In this document: positions 34,217-42,117 of the stretch, in pieces
How the letters are laid out: each line of letters begins with the position of its first letter
Position numbering within the stretch: position 1 is the stretch's first letter
NCBI RefSeq assembly: GCF_008704855.1
Contig: NZ_CP023691.1
Span: forward strand, 3,410,001-3,474,000
Length of the DNA stretch: 64,000 bases
Direction: 5' to 3'
Origin: Streptomyces platensis
Lineage (GTDB): Bacteria > Actinomycetota > Actinomycetes > Streptomycetales > Streptomycetaceae
Made by a program: the position numbers and the translations under genes
Notes under the pieces: model-generated
Seen by the model: the letters and a program-made list of their open reading frames with translations, nothing else
The model's database searches: none
Told to the model about the DNA's origin: nothing

Positions 34217-34714
34217 TCAGGCCCGCTGCCGCCGCCGGGCCGCCGAGATCGCCCGGTCGGTCTCACGGCGGTCCTGCTGCTCGCGGAGCGTCTGCCGCTT
34301 GTCGTACTCCTTCTTGCCCTTGGCCAGCGCGATCTCGACCTTGGCCCGGCCGTCCTTGAAATAGAGGGCGAGCGGCACGATCGTGTGGCCCGACTCCTGG
34401 CTCTTGGACTCCAGCTTGTCGATCTCGACGCGGTGCATCAGCAGCTTCCGCTTGCGCCGCGCGCTGTGGTTCGTCCAGGTCCCCTGGGCGTATTCCGGAA
34501 TATGTACGTTGTGCAGCCAGGCCTCGTTGTTGTCGATCTGGACGAAACCGTCCACCAGCGACGCCCGGCCCTGCCGCAGCGACTTCACCTCGGTGCCGGA
34601 CAGCACCAGACCACACTCGTAGGTGTCCAGAATGTGGTAGTCGTGCCGCGCCTTCTTGTGCTGCGCCACGAGCTTGCGCCCGGGATCCTTGTCCTTGCCC
34701 TTGTCCTTAGCCAT
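34217..34714 (-). CDS. smpB: SsrA-binding protein SmpB
   Basis: A 165-residue tmRNA-binding protein. The core beta barrel shows the conserved [51 protein letters not shown] and the basic tail [26 protein letters not shown], which enters the ribosome decoding site. It brings alanyl-tmRNA to stalled ribosomes. It is followed by ssrA, its RNA partner. The ATG is at 34714. The stretch between the two genes may contain the tmRNA promoter. Confidence 0.97.
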   Translation of the reverse strand: MAKDKGKDKDPGRKLVAQHKKARHDYHILDTYECGLVLSGTEVKSLRQGRASLVDGFVQIDNNEAWLHNVHIPEYAQGTWTNHSARRKRKLLMHRVEIDKLESKSQESGHTIVPLALYFKDGRAKVEIALAKGKKEYDKRQTLREQQDRRETDRAISAARRRQRA

Positions 34715-34732
34715 AGTGCGGCCATTTTCGCA

Positions 34733-35950
34733 CTAAGACCCGCCCCCGAGGCCACTCAATACCGTGCGGGCCCGTTTCTCGGCCCCGCCCCCCACGACCA
34801 GGTCGGGCGTAAGGCCGGACTCGTCGACGGTCCGGCCCGACGGGGTGCGGTAGTGGCCGACGGTCAGCTCGGCGACCGAGCCGTCCGGGAGCTCGCTGGG
34901 CATCTGCACCGCGCCCTTGCCGAAGGTCGGGGAGCCGACCAGCACCGCCCGGCCACGGTCCTGGAGGGCGCCGGCCAGCATCTCGGCGGCGCTCATCGTG
35001 CCCCCGTCGACGAGGACGACCAGTGGAAGGTCCGTATTCCCGCCGCGCTTCGCATACAGGGCGCGCTGCTCGCCGCGGACGTCGTAGGTCGCGACCAGGC
35101 CGCCGTCCAGGAAGGCGGAGGCGGTGGCGACGGCCTCGGTGACCAGGCCGCCGGTGTTGCCCCGCAGGTCGAGCAGCAGACCGTCGTCCGTCGAGGCCTC
35201 GCGCACCGCACGGCGGACCGCGGCGCCGGTGCCCTTGGTGAACGCGGCGACCTTGACGCGGGCCGGACCGTGGCCGCCGGCGGGCCGGTCGACGACGACA
35301 TTGCGGGTTCTGAGCCGGGTGCGGTGCAGGGTCTCGGTCCAGCGGCGGTCGCCGCGCTGGAGGTCCAGGGTCACCGGGCTGCCGGCCACGGCGGAACCAT
35401 GGGCGCCACCGGAGGCGGCACCGCGCAGCCGGGCGACGACCTCGGTGACCGGGGCGTGCCGGGTGCTGCGGCCGTCGACGGCGCGCAGCCGGTCGCCCAC
35501 CGCGATACCGGCCCGTGCGGCGGGACTGCCGGGCTGGACCCGGGACACCGCGATCCGGCCGCCGTCCGCCGGCCGCACCCAGAGCCCGACGCCGACATAG
35601 CCGCCGCCCAACTGCTCCTGGAAATCCTCGTACTCGCCCGGGGTATAGATCGTCGACCAGCGGTCGCCACTGCGGCTGACGACCTCGGCGGCGGCCTGTG
35701 CACCGGACTTGCCGTCCTCGACGGCGTCGGAGGCGGCCCGCTCGACGGCGGCGCGGTCCGCGAGGGCGGACTCGCGGGTGTGCGCTCCGGAGGACATCCG
35801 GTCCGGGTCGGTGCGCCCGGCGCCGCCCTCCGCCGCATCGCTCCAGGTCCCCGTCACCACACCGGTGGCGAGCACGCTCGCGAGGAACAACGTCAGGGCC
35901 GCCCCGCGGCGAATGCGGCGGGGCCGGTCGTACGAACACGGGCCCGACAT
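34733..35950 (-). CDS. S41 family C-terminal processing peptidase
   Basis: A 405-residue exported protease. It has a basic N-terminus and a signal anchor (ALTLFLASVLATGVVTG, about 20-36). A PDZ domain covers about 130-220 (GYVGVGLWV, VQPGSPAARAGIAVGDRL). The S41 catalytic domain has the nucleophile serine in GGTMSAAEML and the lysine in TFGKGAVQ. It would process or degrade extracellular or wall proteins. The ATG at 35950 is chosen over 35989 because the signal sequence then starts normally; the ribosome site is poor. It sits between ftsX and smpB, as in S. coelicolor. Confidence 0.9.
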   Translation of the reverse strand: MSGPCSYDRPRRIRRGAALTLFLASVLATGVVTGTWSDAAEGGAGRTDPDRMSSGAHTRESALADRAAVERAASDAVEDGKSGAQAAAEVVSRSGDRWSTIYTPGEYEDFQEQLGGGYVGVGLWVRPADGGRIAVSRVQPGSPAARAGIAVGDRLRAVDGRSTRHAPVTEVVARLRGAASGGAHGSAVAGSPVTLDLQRGDRRWTETLHRTRLRTRNVVVDRPAGGHGPARVKVAAFTKGTGAAVRRAVREASTDDGLLLDLRGNTGGLVTEAVATASAFLDGGLVATYDVRGEQRALYAKRGGNTDLPLVVLVDGGTMSAAEMLAGALQDRGRAVLVGSPTFGKGAVQMPSELPDGSVAELTVGHYRTPSGRTVDESGLTPDLVVGGGAEKRARTVLSGLGGGS

Positions 35951-35973
35951 GCCGGTGAGTCTAGGGGACAAAA

Positions 35974-36006
35974 GGGCGCCGTACGGCAAGTTGCCGTACG
36001 GCGCCC
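35974..36006 (-). terminator. ftsEX terminator
   Basis: A near-perfect palindrome (GGGCGCCGTACGGCAA / TTGCCGTACGGCGCCC) directly after the ftsX stop. The stem is up to 14-16 bp, and the loop must open a few bases around 35990. Confidence 0.85.
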
Positions 36007-36017
36007 CTTGGCAAAGC

Positions 36018-36929
36018 TCACACCTTGAGGTACTTGCGCAACGCGAAGAACGCGGCGAGCGCAGGCATCAGCAGCCCGATCAGAAGGACCAGCGGGAGGA
36101 CCGTCACCACCGAGTCCCAGCCGATGAAGTTGATCACCTGGATCTTCTTCGCCAGCCAGTTGTTGACGAGGACGTACTTGCCGCCGACGATCAACACGCA
36201 GGCGAAGGCGGCGCCGAGCAGGCCCGCGATGGCCGCCTCCAGGATGAACGGCATCTGGATATAGAAGCTGGACGCTCCCACCAGCCGCATGATCCCGGTC
36301 TCCCGCCGCCTGCTGAACGCCGACACCCGCACGGTGTTGACGATCAGCATCAGCGCAACGACCAGCATCAGCCCCATCACGACCAGCGCCGCGATATTCA
36401 TACCGTTCAGGAGGTTGAACAGCGGCTCAACGGTGTCCCGTTGGTCCTGCACCTCCATGACGCCGGGCCGCTCGGAGAACGCCGACTTGATGACCGTGAA
36501 CTTGGTGGGGTCCTTGAGCTTGACGCGGTAGGACTCCGGAAGCTGGTCGGGCGTCACCAGCCCGGCGACGGGGGTGTCCCCGAACTGCTCCTTGTAGTGC
36601 TTGTAGGCCTGGTCGCTCGACTCGTACGTCACCTTCTGCACGATCGGCAGCCGGCCGAGCTCGGCCTTGATGTCGTCCTTCTGCTGCTGGGTGGCCGCAC
36701 CCTTGGCGCAGTTGGCACCGCTGTCGGCGTCGTTCTTGTTGCAGAAGAAGATGGAGACGTTGACCTTGTCGTACCAGTAGCCCTTCATGGTGCTGACCTG
36801 GTCGCGCATCAGCAGCGAGGCGCCGAACAGACCGAGCGAGAGGGCTACGGAGACGATGACGGCGAACGTCATCGTGAGGTTTCGGCGGAGACCGACGCCG
36901 ATCTCCGACAGGACGAACTGGGCGCGCAT
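36018..36929 (-). CDS. ftsX: cell division permease-like protein FtsX
   Basis: A 303-residue membrane protein with one N-terminal helix (about 17-40), an extracellular domain of about 130 residues with a cysteine pair (NKNDADSGANCAKG), and three C-terminal helices. It matches actinobacterial FtsX. With FtsE it forms an ABC-like complex that activates wall hydrolases at the septum. The gene follows ftsE by 32 bases. The sequence SAFSRRRETGIMRLVGAS between helices 2 and 3 is the typical FtsX/MacB coupling segment. Confidence 0.95.
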   Translation of the reverse strand: MRAQFVLSEIGVGLRRNLTMTFAVIVSVALSLGLFGASLLMRDQVSTMKGYWYDKVNVSIFFCNKNDADSGANCAKGAATQQQKDDIKAELGRLPIVQKVTYESSDQAYKHYKEQFGDTPVAGLVTPDQLPESYRVKLKDPTKFTVIKSAFSERPGVMEVQDQRDTVEPLFNLLNGMNIAALVVMGLMLVVALMLIVNTVRVSAFSRRRETGIMRLVGASSFYIQMPFILEAAIAGLLGAAFACVLIVGGKYVLVNNWLAKKIQVINFIGWDSVVTVLPLVLLIGLLMPALAAFFALRKYLKV

Positions 36930-36961
36930 GGCGTCCTTTCAGTACTGGGGGCCGTACACGC

Positions 36962-37651
36962 TTAGTGCTGGTAGCCGTACACGCCGCGCGACTGGTCGCG
37001 TACGAGCCGGCCCTTTTCGAGTTCCATGACCCGCTTGCGCATCTGGTCGACGATCTGCTGGTCGTGGGTGGCCATGACCACCGTCGTACCGGTCCGGTTG
37101 ATCCGGTCCAGCAGCTTCATGATGCCGACCGAGGTCTGCGGGTCGAGGTTGCCGGTGGGCTCGTCCGCGATGAGCAGCATCGGGCGGTTGACGAACGCCC
37201 GCGCGATGGCGACGCGCTGCTGCTCACCACCGGAGAGCTCGCCCGGCATACGGTCCTCTTTGCCGCCGAGGCCGACGAGTTCGAGGACCTCGGGAACCGT
37301 CTTGCGGATCTGGCCGCGCGGCTTGCCGATGACCTCCAGGGCGAAGGCGACGTTCTCCCCCACGGTCTTGTTGGGGAGCAGCCGGAAGTCCTGGAAGACC
37401 GTCCCCACCTGGCGCCGCATCTGCGGAACCTTCCAGTTGGAGAGCTTGCCGAGGTCCTTGCCCAGAACGTGCACGTGGCCATGGCTGGCCCGCTCCTCCC
37501 GCAGCAGCAGCCGCAGGAAGGTGGACTTGCCGGAGCCCGAGGAGCCCACCAGGAAGACGAACTCGCCGCGCTCGATCTCGAGCGAGACGTCCCTGAGTGC
37601 AGGGCGGTTCTGCTTCGGGTAGGTCTTGGAGACGTTGTCGAATCGGATCAC
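36962..37651 (-). CDS. ftsE: cell division ATP-binding protein FtsE
   Basis: A 229-residue ABC ATPase. Walker [10 protein letters not shown], signature LSGGEQQR, Walker B LLIADEP and the H-loop ATHD are all present. It pairs with FtsX in septal wall remodelling. The GTG at 37651 gives the family start ([14 protein letters not shown]). An in-frame ATG at 37723 with GAGG upstream would add 24 residues ([10 protein letters not shown]), so I cannot exclude a longer form. It is co-transcribed with ftsX. Confidence 0.93.
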   Translation of the reverse strand: MIRFDNVSKTYPKQNRPALRDVSLEIERGEFVFLVGSSGSGKSTFLRLLLREERASHGHVHVLGKDLGKLSNWKVPQMRRQVGTVFQDFRLLPNKTVGENVAFALEVIGKPRGQIRKTVPEVLELVGLGGKEDRMPGELSGGEQQRVAIARAFVNRPMLLIADEPTGNLDPQTSVGIMKLLDRINRTGTTVVMATHDQQIVDQMRKRVMELEKGRLVRDQSRGVYGYQH

Positions 37652-37856
37652 TGATGCACCACGGTCGACCTGGATAGGGGCACGGGTTGCCGAGTTGCGG
37701 CTCCCGTCGGTGTGCGTGACCATACGCGAACCTCGCTGGACGGCGCAGTCGCCGTAGGCGGTTGGTGCGTTTATTCACGGCACCTACGGGACAAAAGGCG
37801 CACAATCCCGCGGGACGCGCCGTTCCGGCGACGAGCTGGCACAGTGGAGGGGGGAA

Positions 37857-37880
37857 CCAATGCGCCTTCCGGCGCGTTGG
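37857..37880 (+). promoter_or_regulatory. 5' UTR hairpin just before the ribosome site of the small zinc-ribbon gene
   Basis: CCAATGCGCC-TTCC-GGCGCGTTGG forms a 10-bp stem with one T-G wobble, ten bases before AAGGAGG. It is flanked by an imperfect repeat (GGCACAGTGGAG and GGTGCAGTGGAG). It could tune translation; no known riboswitch matches. Confidence 0.4.
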
Positions 37881-37901
37881 TGCAGTGGAGAAGGAGGTCG
37901 C

Positions 37902-38096
37902 ATGACGTACGACCGACTGGTGTGCGCCAATTGCGCGGCCCCTGTGAGCGAGGGCCGCTGCCCCGTGTGCCGGGCCAGCAGGGAACGGCTCCAGCAGCAA
38001 GCGGGTGGACTGTTCGCCCAGCTCAGCCCCGCGATGCTGGTGGCGCTGATGATCCTGCTGATCGCCGTGGGCCTACTGCTCCACCAGGCCGTCTGA
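37902..38096 (+). CDS. 64-residue zinc-ribbon single-pass membrane protein
   Basis: The ATG at 37902 follows AAGGAGGTCGC, one of the best ribosome sites in the window. The protein has a four-cysteine ribbon (CANCAAPVSEGRCPVC) near residues 9-24 and a C-terminal membrane helix (MLVALMILLIAVGLLL). The small size, soluble ribbon and tail anchor suggest a membrane-tethered regulatory or chaperone-like partner. It is divergent from ftsEX. I do not recognise a named family; small conserved Streptomyces proteins of this layout exist. Confidence 0.85.
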   Translation: MTYDRLVCANCAAPVSEGRCPVCRASRERLQQQAGGLFAQLSPAMLVALMILLIAVGLLLHQAV

Positions 38097-38139
38097 GGCC
38101 GACAGCAACTTCCTCGGCGGACGCGGGAGCGCGGACGCC

Positions 38140-38175
38140 GAGGGGCCCGGGACGCGAGCGCGTCCCGGGCCCCTC
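38140..38175. terminator. bidirectional terminator between convergent genes
   Basis: A 17-bp stem (GAGGGGCCCGGGACGCG / CGCGTCCCGGGCCCCTC) with a 2-base apparent loop, between the zinc-ribbon gene (ends 38096) and the LAETG gene (ends 38196). An overlapping CCTCGGCG...CGCCGAGG pairing (38112-38143) offers an alternative fold. Confidence 0.85.
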
Positions 38176-38195
38176 CAGCTGTGACGTGCGGGCGA

Positions 38196-39023
38196 TCAGG
38201 CCGCCGCGGCGCCGCCGCCGTTCTTGTTGATCAGGCGGGGCAGCATACGGAAGCCCACACCACCCGCGATCATCGTGGCCGCACCGATGAGCAGGACGGT
38301 GGTGCCGGAGGAACCGGTCTCCGCCAGCTCGCCGCCCTTGGCCTGCTGCTTGGCCTGGCCGGGGGTGTCAGCGATCTGCTCCTTGCCCTGGCCGGGCTGC
38401 TCGATCGGCTTGGAACCCTCGTTGTCCGGGCCGGTGCCGTCGGTGTCACCGATGGAGCTGCCGTCGCCGGTGCCGCCGGAGTTACCGGTGCTGCCGGAGT
38501 TGCCGGTGCCGCCGGAGTTCTGGTCACCGGTGGTGCCGCTGGTGCCGTTGCCGCCGGAGTTACCGGTGCCGCCGGAGTTCTGGTCACCGGTGGTGCCGGT
38601 GCTGCCGTCCGTCGAGCCGCCGTCGGTGGTGCCACCGTCAGTGGTGCCGCCATCGGTGGTGCCACCGTCAGTGGTGCCGCCGTCGGTCGTACCACCGTCA
38701 GTGGTGCCACCGGAGCTGTCCTCACCGCCGATGCCACCGGAGTCCTGCTCGCCGATCTCGCCGCCGGAGCTGTCGTCGCCGCCGACCTGACCGGCGGTCT
38801 CGCCACCGTCGGTGCCACCGGTGGTCTCGTCACCGCCGGTGCCACCGGAGTCGCCGCCGCCGATGATCCCGCCGATAATGCCGCCGATGATCCCGCCGTC
38901 CTGGCCCGGGGTCTCACCCGGGCTGGCCGCGGAAGCAGCGCCGGCGGCGGTGAGCGACGCACCGGCCGCAATCACCGCACCGGCCGCAATGCGCGCTACG
39001 CGCAGCCGCGTCTTCTTCGTCAT
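38196..39023 (-). CDS. sortase-anchored (LAETG) Gly/Thr/Ser/Asp-repeat surface protein
   Basis: A 275-residue secreted protein. It has a Sec signal peptide (residues about 1-32, ending AASA) and a GGIIGGIIGGIIGG stretch. A low-complexity stalk follows with seven TTDGG-type repeats (about 103-136) and GTTGDQNSGGTGNSGG duplications. The C-terminal sorting signal is LAETG near residue 233, then a hydrophobic helix and a short tail ending NKNGGGAAAA. LAxTG motifs are cut by class E sortases in Streptomyces, so the protein should be linked to the cell wall. No catalytic domain is visible; it may be a spacer, adhesin or aerial-surface component. Confidence 0.82.
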   Translation of the reverse strand: MTKKTRLRVARIAAGAVIAAGASLTAAGAASAASPGETPGQDGGIIGGIIGGIIGGGDSGGTGGDETTGGTDGGETAGQVGGDDSSGGEIGEQDSGGIGGEDSSGGTTDGGTTDGGTTDGGTTDGGTTDGGTTDGGSTDGSTGTTGDQNSGGTGNSGGNGTSGTTGDQNSGGTGNSGSTGNSGGTGDGSSIGDTDGTGPDNEGSKPIEQPGQGKEQIADTPGQAKQQAKGGELAETGSSGTTVLLIGAATMIAGGVGFRMLPRLINKNGGGAAAA

Positions 39024-39291
39024 GTACTGCTACCCCCAGTAGCTGAACTCGTCATTGGAGCACCGCTGTACGGGGCGACGAGCCGATGCCCGGGGTACGC
39101 GAGTGTCAGCTCCGCGCCGTGGGGCGATCCGCCCCCATCCCCGTTACTGCACGCGCCCCAGACATACGCATGCCGCGCTCAGCCTTCCCAGTTCCGTGAC
39201 TATCGTCAAGGTCGATTAAAGGCCGGATGCCCGAATTACCAAGTGTTGGGCGGTACATGGACATACGACTGTGACCAAACCCCCACAGCAA

Positions 39292-39324
39292 AAACAACTA
39301 CCTCCCCGGGGGAGGTAGTTGTTT
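39292..39324 (-). terminator. prfB terminator
   Basis: AAACAACTACCTCCCC / GGGGAGGTAGTTGTTT is a 16-bp stem with a minimal loop just after the prfB stop. On the minus strand it carries trailing T residues. The adjacent stretch 39024-39291 should include the promoter of the LAETG gene; I could not place it. Confidence 0.85.
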
Positions 39325-39346
39325 CGCCTTCAGACGGGGTGCCCCG

Positions 39347-40453
39347 TTACTTCTCCTGCTGCTTGCGCCAGCGGATTCCGGCCTCCAGGAAGCCGTCGAT
39401 GTCGCCGTCCAGCACACCGGTGGGGTTGCCGACCTCGAACTCGGTCCGCAGGTCCTTGACCATCTGGTACGGGTGCAGGACGTACGAACGCATCTGGTTG
39501 CCCCAGGAATTGCCGCCGTCGCCCTTGAGCGCGTCCATCTTGGCCTGCTCCTCCTGGCGGCGGCGCTCAAGGAGCTTGGCCTGGAGGACGTTCATCGCGG
39601 TCGCCTTGTTCTGGATCTGCGAGCGCTCGTTCTGACAGGAGACGACGATGCCGGTGGGGATGTGCGTCAGCCGGACCGCGGAGTCGGTGGTGTTGACGCC
39701 CTGGCCGCCGGGGCCGGACGAACGGTAGACGTCCACCCGCAGCTCGGACTCGTCGATCTCGATGTGGTCGGTCTGCTCGACCACGGGCAGCACCTCGACA
39801 CCGGCGAACGACGTCTGGCGGCGGCCCTGGTTGTCGAACGGCGAGATGCGCACCAGGCGGTGCGTGCCCTGCTCGACGGAGAGCGTGCCGTAGGCGTACG
39901 GGACCTTGATGGCGAAGGTGGTCGACTTGATGCCGGCCTCTTCCGCGTACGAGGTCTCGTAGAGCTCGGTCTTGTAGCCGTGCCGCTCGGCCCAGCGCAG
40001 ATACATCCGCTGGAGCTTCTCGGCGAAGTCGGCGGCGTCGACGCCACCGGCCTCGGCGCGGATGTTGACGACCGCCTCACGGGAGTCGTACTCGCCGGAC
40101 AGGAGGGTGCGGACCTCCAGCTCGTCGACCGCCTTGCGGACGGCGGTCAGCTCGTCCTCGGCCTCGGCCCGGGCATCCTCGTCGCCCTCGGCCTCGGCGA
40201 GCTCGAAGAGCACCTCGAGGTCGTCGACCCGGCCGCGCAGGTCCTCGGCCTTGCGCAGCTGGCCCTGGAGGTAGGACAGCCGGCTGGTGATCTTCTGTGC
40301 GTTCTCCGGGTCGTCCCACAGGGACGGCGCCGCGGCCTGCTCCTCGAGCACGGCGACATCGGCCCTCATCTTGTCGAGGTCCAGGACGGCCTCGATCGAC
40401 CCCATGGTCGAGGAGAGGGACTTCAGCTCTTCGGATACATCGACGACTGCCAC
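39347..40453 (-). CDS. prfB: peptide chain release factor 2
   Basis: A 368-residue release factor that terminates translation at UGA and UAA. The peptidyl-hydrolysis motif GGQ is in [20 protein letters not shown], and the stop-codon recognition tripeptide SPF is in VRISPFDNQ. The early part of the frame has no in-frame TGA, so the programmed frameshift known in E. coli is absent, as in other actinobacteria. The ATG at 40453 starts the protein. In order it corresponds to SCO2972. Confidence 0.96.
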   Translation of the reverse strand: MAVVDVSEELKSLSSTMGSIEAVLDLDKMRADVAVLEEQAAAPSLWDDPENAQKITSRLSYLQGQLRKAEDLRGRVDDLEVLFELAEAEGDEDARAEAEDELTAVRKAVDELEVRTLLSGEYDSREAVVNIRAEAGGVDAADFAEKLQRMYLRWAERHGYKTELYETSYAEEAGIKSTTFAIKVPYAYGTLSVEQGTHRLVRISPFDNQGRRQTSFAGVEVLPVVEQTDHIEIDESELRVDVYRSSGPGGQGVNTTDSAVRLTHIPTGIVVSCQNERSQIQNKATAMNVLQAKLLERRRQEEQAKMDALKGDGGNSWGNQMRSYVLHPYQMVKDLRTEFEVGNPTGVLDGDIDGFLEAGIRWRKQQEK

Positions 40454-40609
40454 GCACCCAGCCTAACGGCTGCCACCGTCAGCGTGACCCGGCCCCGGCA
40501 GGCCGGATCCGCCCGGAGCCCACCCATCCGGGCCCACGGCGGCCCGGATGCCGGTCGCCGCGCCGGTCACCGCCGGGGCCCGGCACGGCCGCCGCGGGCC
40601 CGGGGAGTG

Positions 40610-41878
40610 TTACGGAGTGTCGGGTTCCGACTGGTGGACGCCCGGTGTGGCGCCGTCCGGCTCGTCGTCACCCGAGGCCAGCCAGCCGCCCAGACCGGCC
40701 GCCACCAGCGCCGCGGCGGCCGCCGCGCCCAGCCTGATCCGGCGGCGGCGCACCGCCTCCGGCGCCGCACGGTGCCGGGCCGAGCCCGCCCGGCGCTCAC
40801 CGGCGGCGCGCGGGGCCCGGGCGGTGCCGTGCGCCCCGCCCGCCAGCTCGTCCGGGCCGGGGACCCGCATGCTGGTGTGCGTGTCCCGGTTGGAGTCGGG
40901 GACCGCGCCCTGGACCAACGGGACCGCGCCGCGCGGCGGGGTGGCCTCGGCCGGTGCCGCCGACGGGTAGTACGCCTCCTCGCGGGAGCCGGGGCCCTCC
41001 TGCTCGCCCTCCGGCTCCTCGTCGTCCGGCTCGTCGATGTCCAGCGGCGGCATGCCCGCCAGACCGGGCAGCAGCTCACGCAGCCGGGCGGCCAGCTCCG
41101 GGGCGCGCAGCCGGGACGCCGGCGCCTTGGCCAGGCACTGGAGCAGCAGCTGCCACAGCTCGTCGGGGATACCGGGCAGCGGCGCCACGCTCTCGGTCAC
41201 ATGGCGGCGCAGCACCGCGCCGGGGTGGCCACCCCCGAAGGGCGTGAATCCGGCAAGCAGCTCGTACAGGACGGTCGCCAGCGCGTAGACGTCCACGGAG
41301 GCCCGCGGCGGCAGGCCCTCGATGATCTCCGGGGCGAGGTAGTCGGGGGTGCCGATGACCTTGGTCGCCTTGGTCCGGCGCGGGGAGTCGACGAGCCGGG
41401 CGATACCGAAGTCGGTGAGCAGCGCGGGGTGCGCGCCACCGGGGCCGAGCGGGCCCTGCATGTTCAGCAGGACGTTCTCGGGCTTGACGTCGCGGTGCAC
41501 GATCCGGGCGGCGTGCGCGGCGGCCAGCCCGTCGGCCACATCGGCGGCGATCGCGACGGCGGCCTCCGGGGCCAGCCGGCGTTCGCGCTCCAGACGGGTC
41601 CGCAGATCGGTGCCCCGTACGAGCTCCATGACCAGCGCCAGGTCATTGCCGTCGACGACGAGATCGCGGACACCGACGACATGGGGATGGTCCAGACCCA
41701 GCAGGGCCGCCCGCTCCTGTACGAAGCGGCCGACGAGCTCCTGGTCGGACGCGAGCTCCTCACGCAACAGCTTGATGGCCACGGCCCCTTCGGGACCCTC
41801 GCCCAGCCATACCGTGCCGGCACTGCCGCGCCCCAGGATCTGGTGGGCGGTGTACCGGCTGCCGATCTTCCGTGCCAA
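40610..41878 (-). CDS. pkaB: Ser/Thr protein kinase, PkaB type
   Basis: A 422-residue Hanks-type kinase. The glycine loop is LGRGSAGTVWLG, the ATP lysine is in VAIKLL, the catalytic loop is HRDVKPENVLL, the metal site is DFGIARL, and GTPDYLAPE precedes the substrate lobe. A proline- and arginine-rich linker leads to a single membrane helix near the C-terminus (LGAAAAAALVAAGLGGWLA) with a short outer tail. The TTG start at 41878 (LARKIGSRYTAHQIL) has GGAG six bases upstream and matches what I recall of the S. coelicolor protein. The following gene is pkaA-like and the FHA ATPase is divergent, forming a signalling group. Confidence 0.88.
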   Translation of the reverse strand: MARKIGSRYTAHQILGRGSAGTVWLGEGPEGAVAIKLLREELASDQELVGRFVQERAALLGLDHPHVVGVRDLVVDGNDLALVMELVRGTDLRTRLERERRLAPEAAVAIAADVADGLAAAHAARIVHRDVKPENVLLNMQGPLGPGGAHPALLTDFGIARLVDSPRRTKATKVIGTPDYLAPEIIEGLPPRASVDVYALATVLYELLAGFTPFGGGHPGAVLRRHVTESVAPLPGIPDELWQLLLQCLAKAPASRLRAPELAARLRELLPGLAGMPPLDIDEPDDEEPEGEQEGPGSREEAYYPSAAPAEATPPRGAVPLVQGAVPDSNRDTHTSMRVPGPDELAGGAHGTARAPRAAGERRAGSARHRAAPEAVRRRRIRLGAAAAAALVAAGLGGWLASGDDEPDGATPGVHQSEPDTP

Positions 41879-42077
41879 GACTGCTCCGACGTGTCGGGCC
41901 CCCGAGCGTCCTGCGGGGGCTGAGGTTGGCGTCAAAGCTACGCGGGTGCCAGGGGGTTCAATGCCCCGGACGGTGGCAACCTTCACTTCTGTGAGCGAAA
42001 TTCTCCGCCGGAAGTCGACAAATCCACTGAGTGGGTCTTACGGCGCGTCCGCGGACCCGCACCGTCCACAACAGCGC

Positions 42078-42113
42078 GCCGCCCGCGGGCTCCAAGGAGC
42101 GCGCGGGCGGCGA
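42078..42113 (-). terminator. pkaA terminator
   Basis: CGCCGCCCGCG / CGCGGGCGGCG (11 bp) encloses GCTCC-AA-GGAGC, giving a long compound hairpin just past the pkaA stop. Confidence 0.8.
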
Positions 42114-42117
42114 ACGG

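Noticed and set aside
38580..38720. Regular 15-bp repeats considered as a CRISPR array
   Set aside because: They are in-frame codons for TTDGG in a surface protein; there are no spacers and no cas genes.
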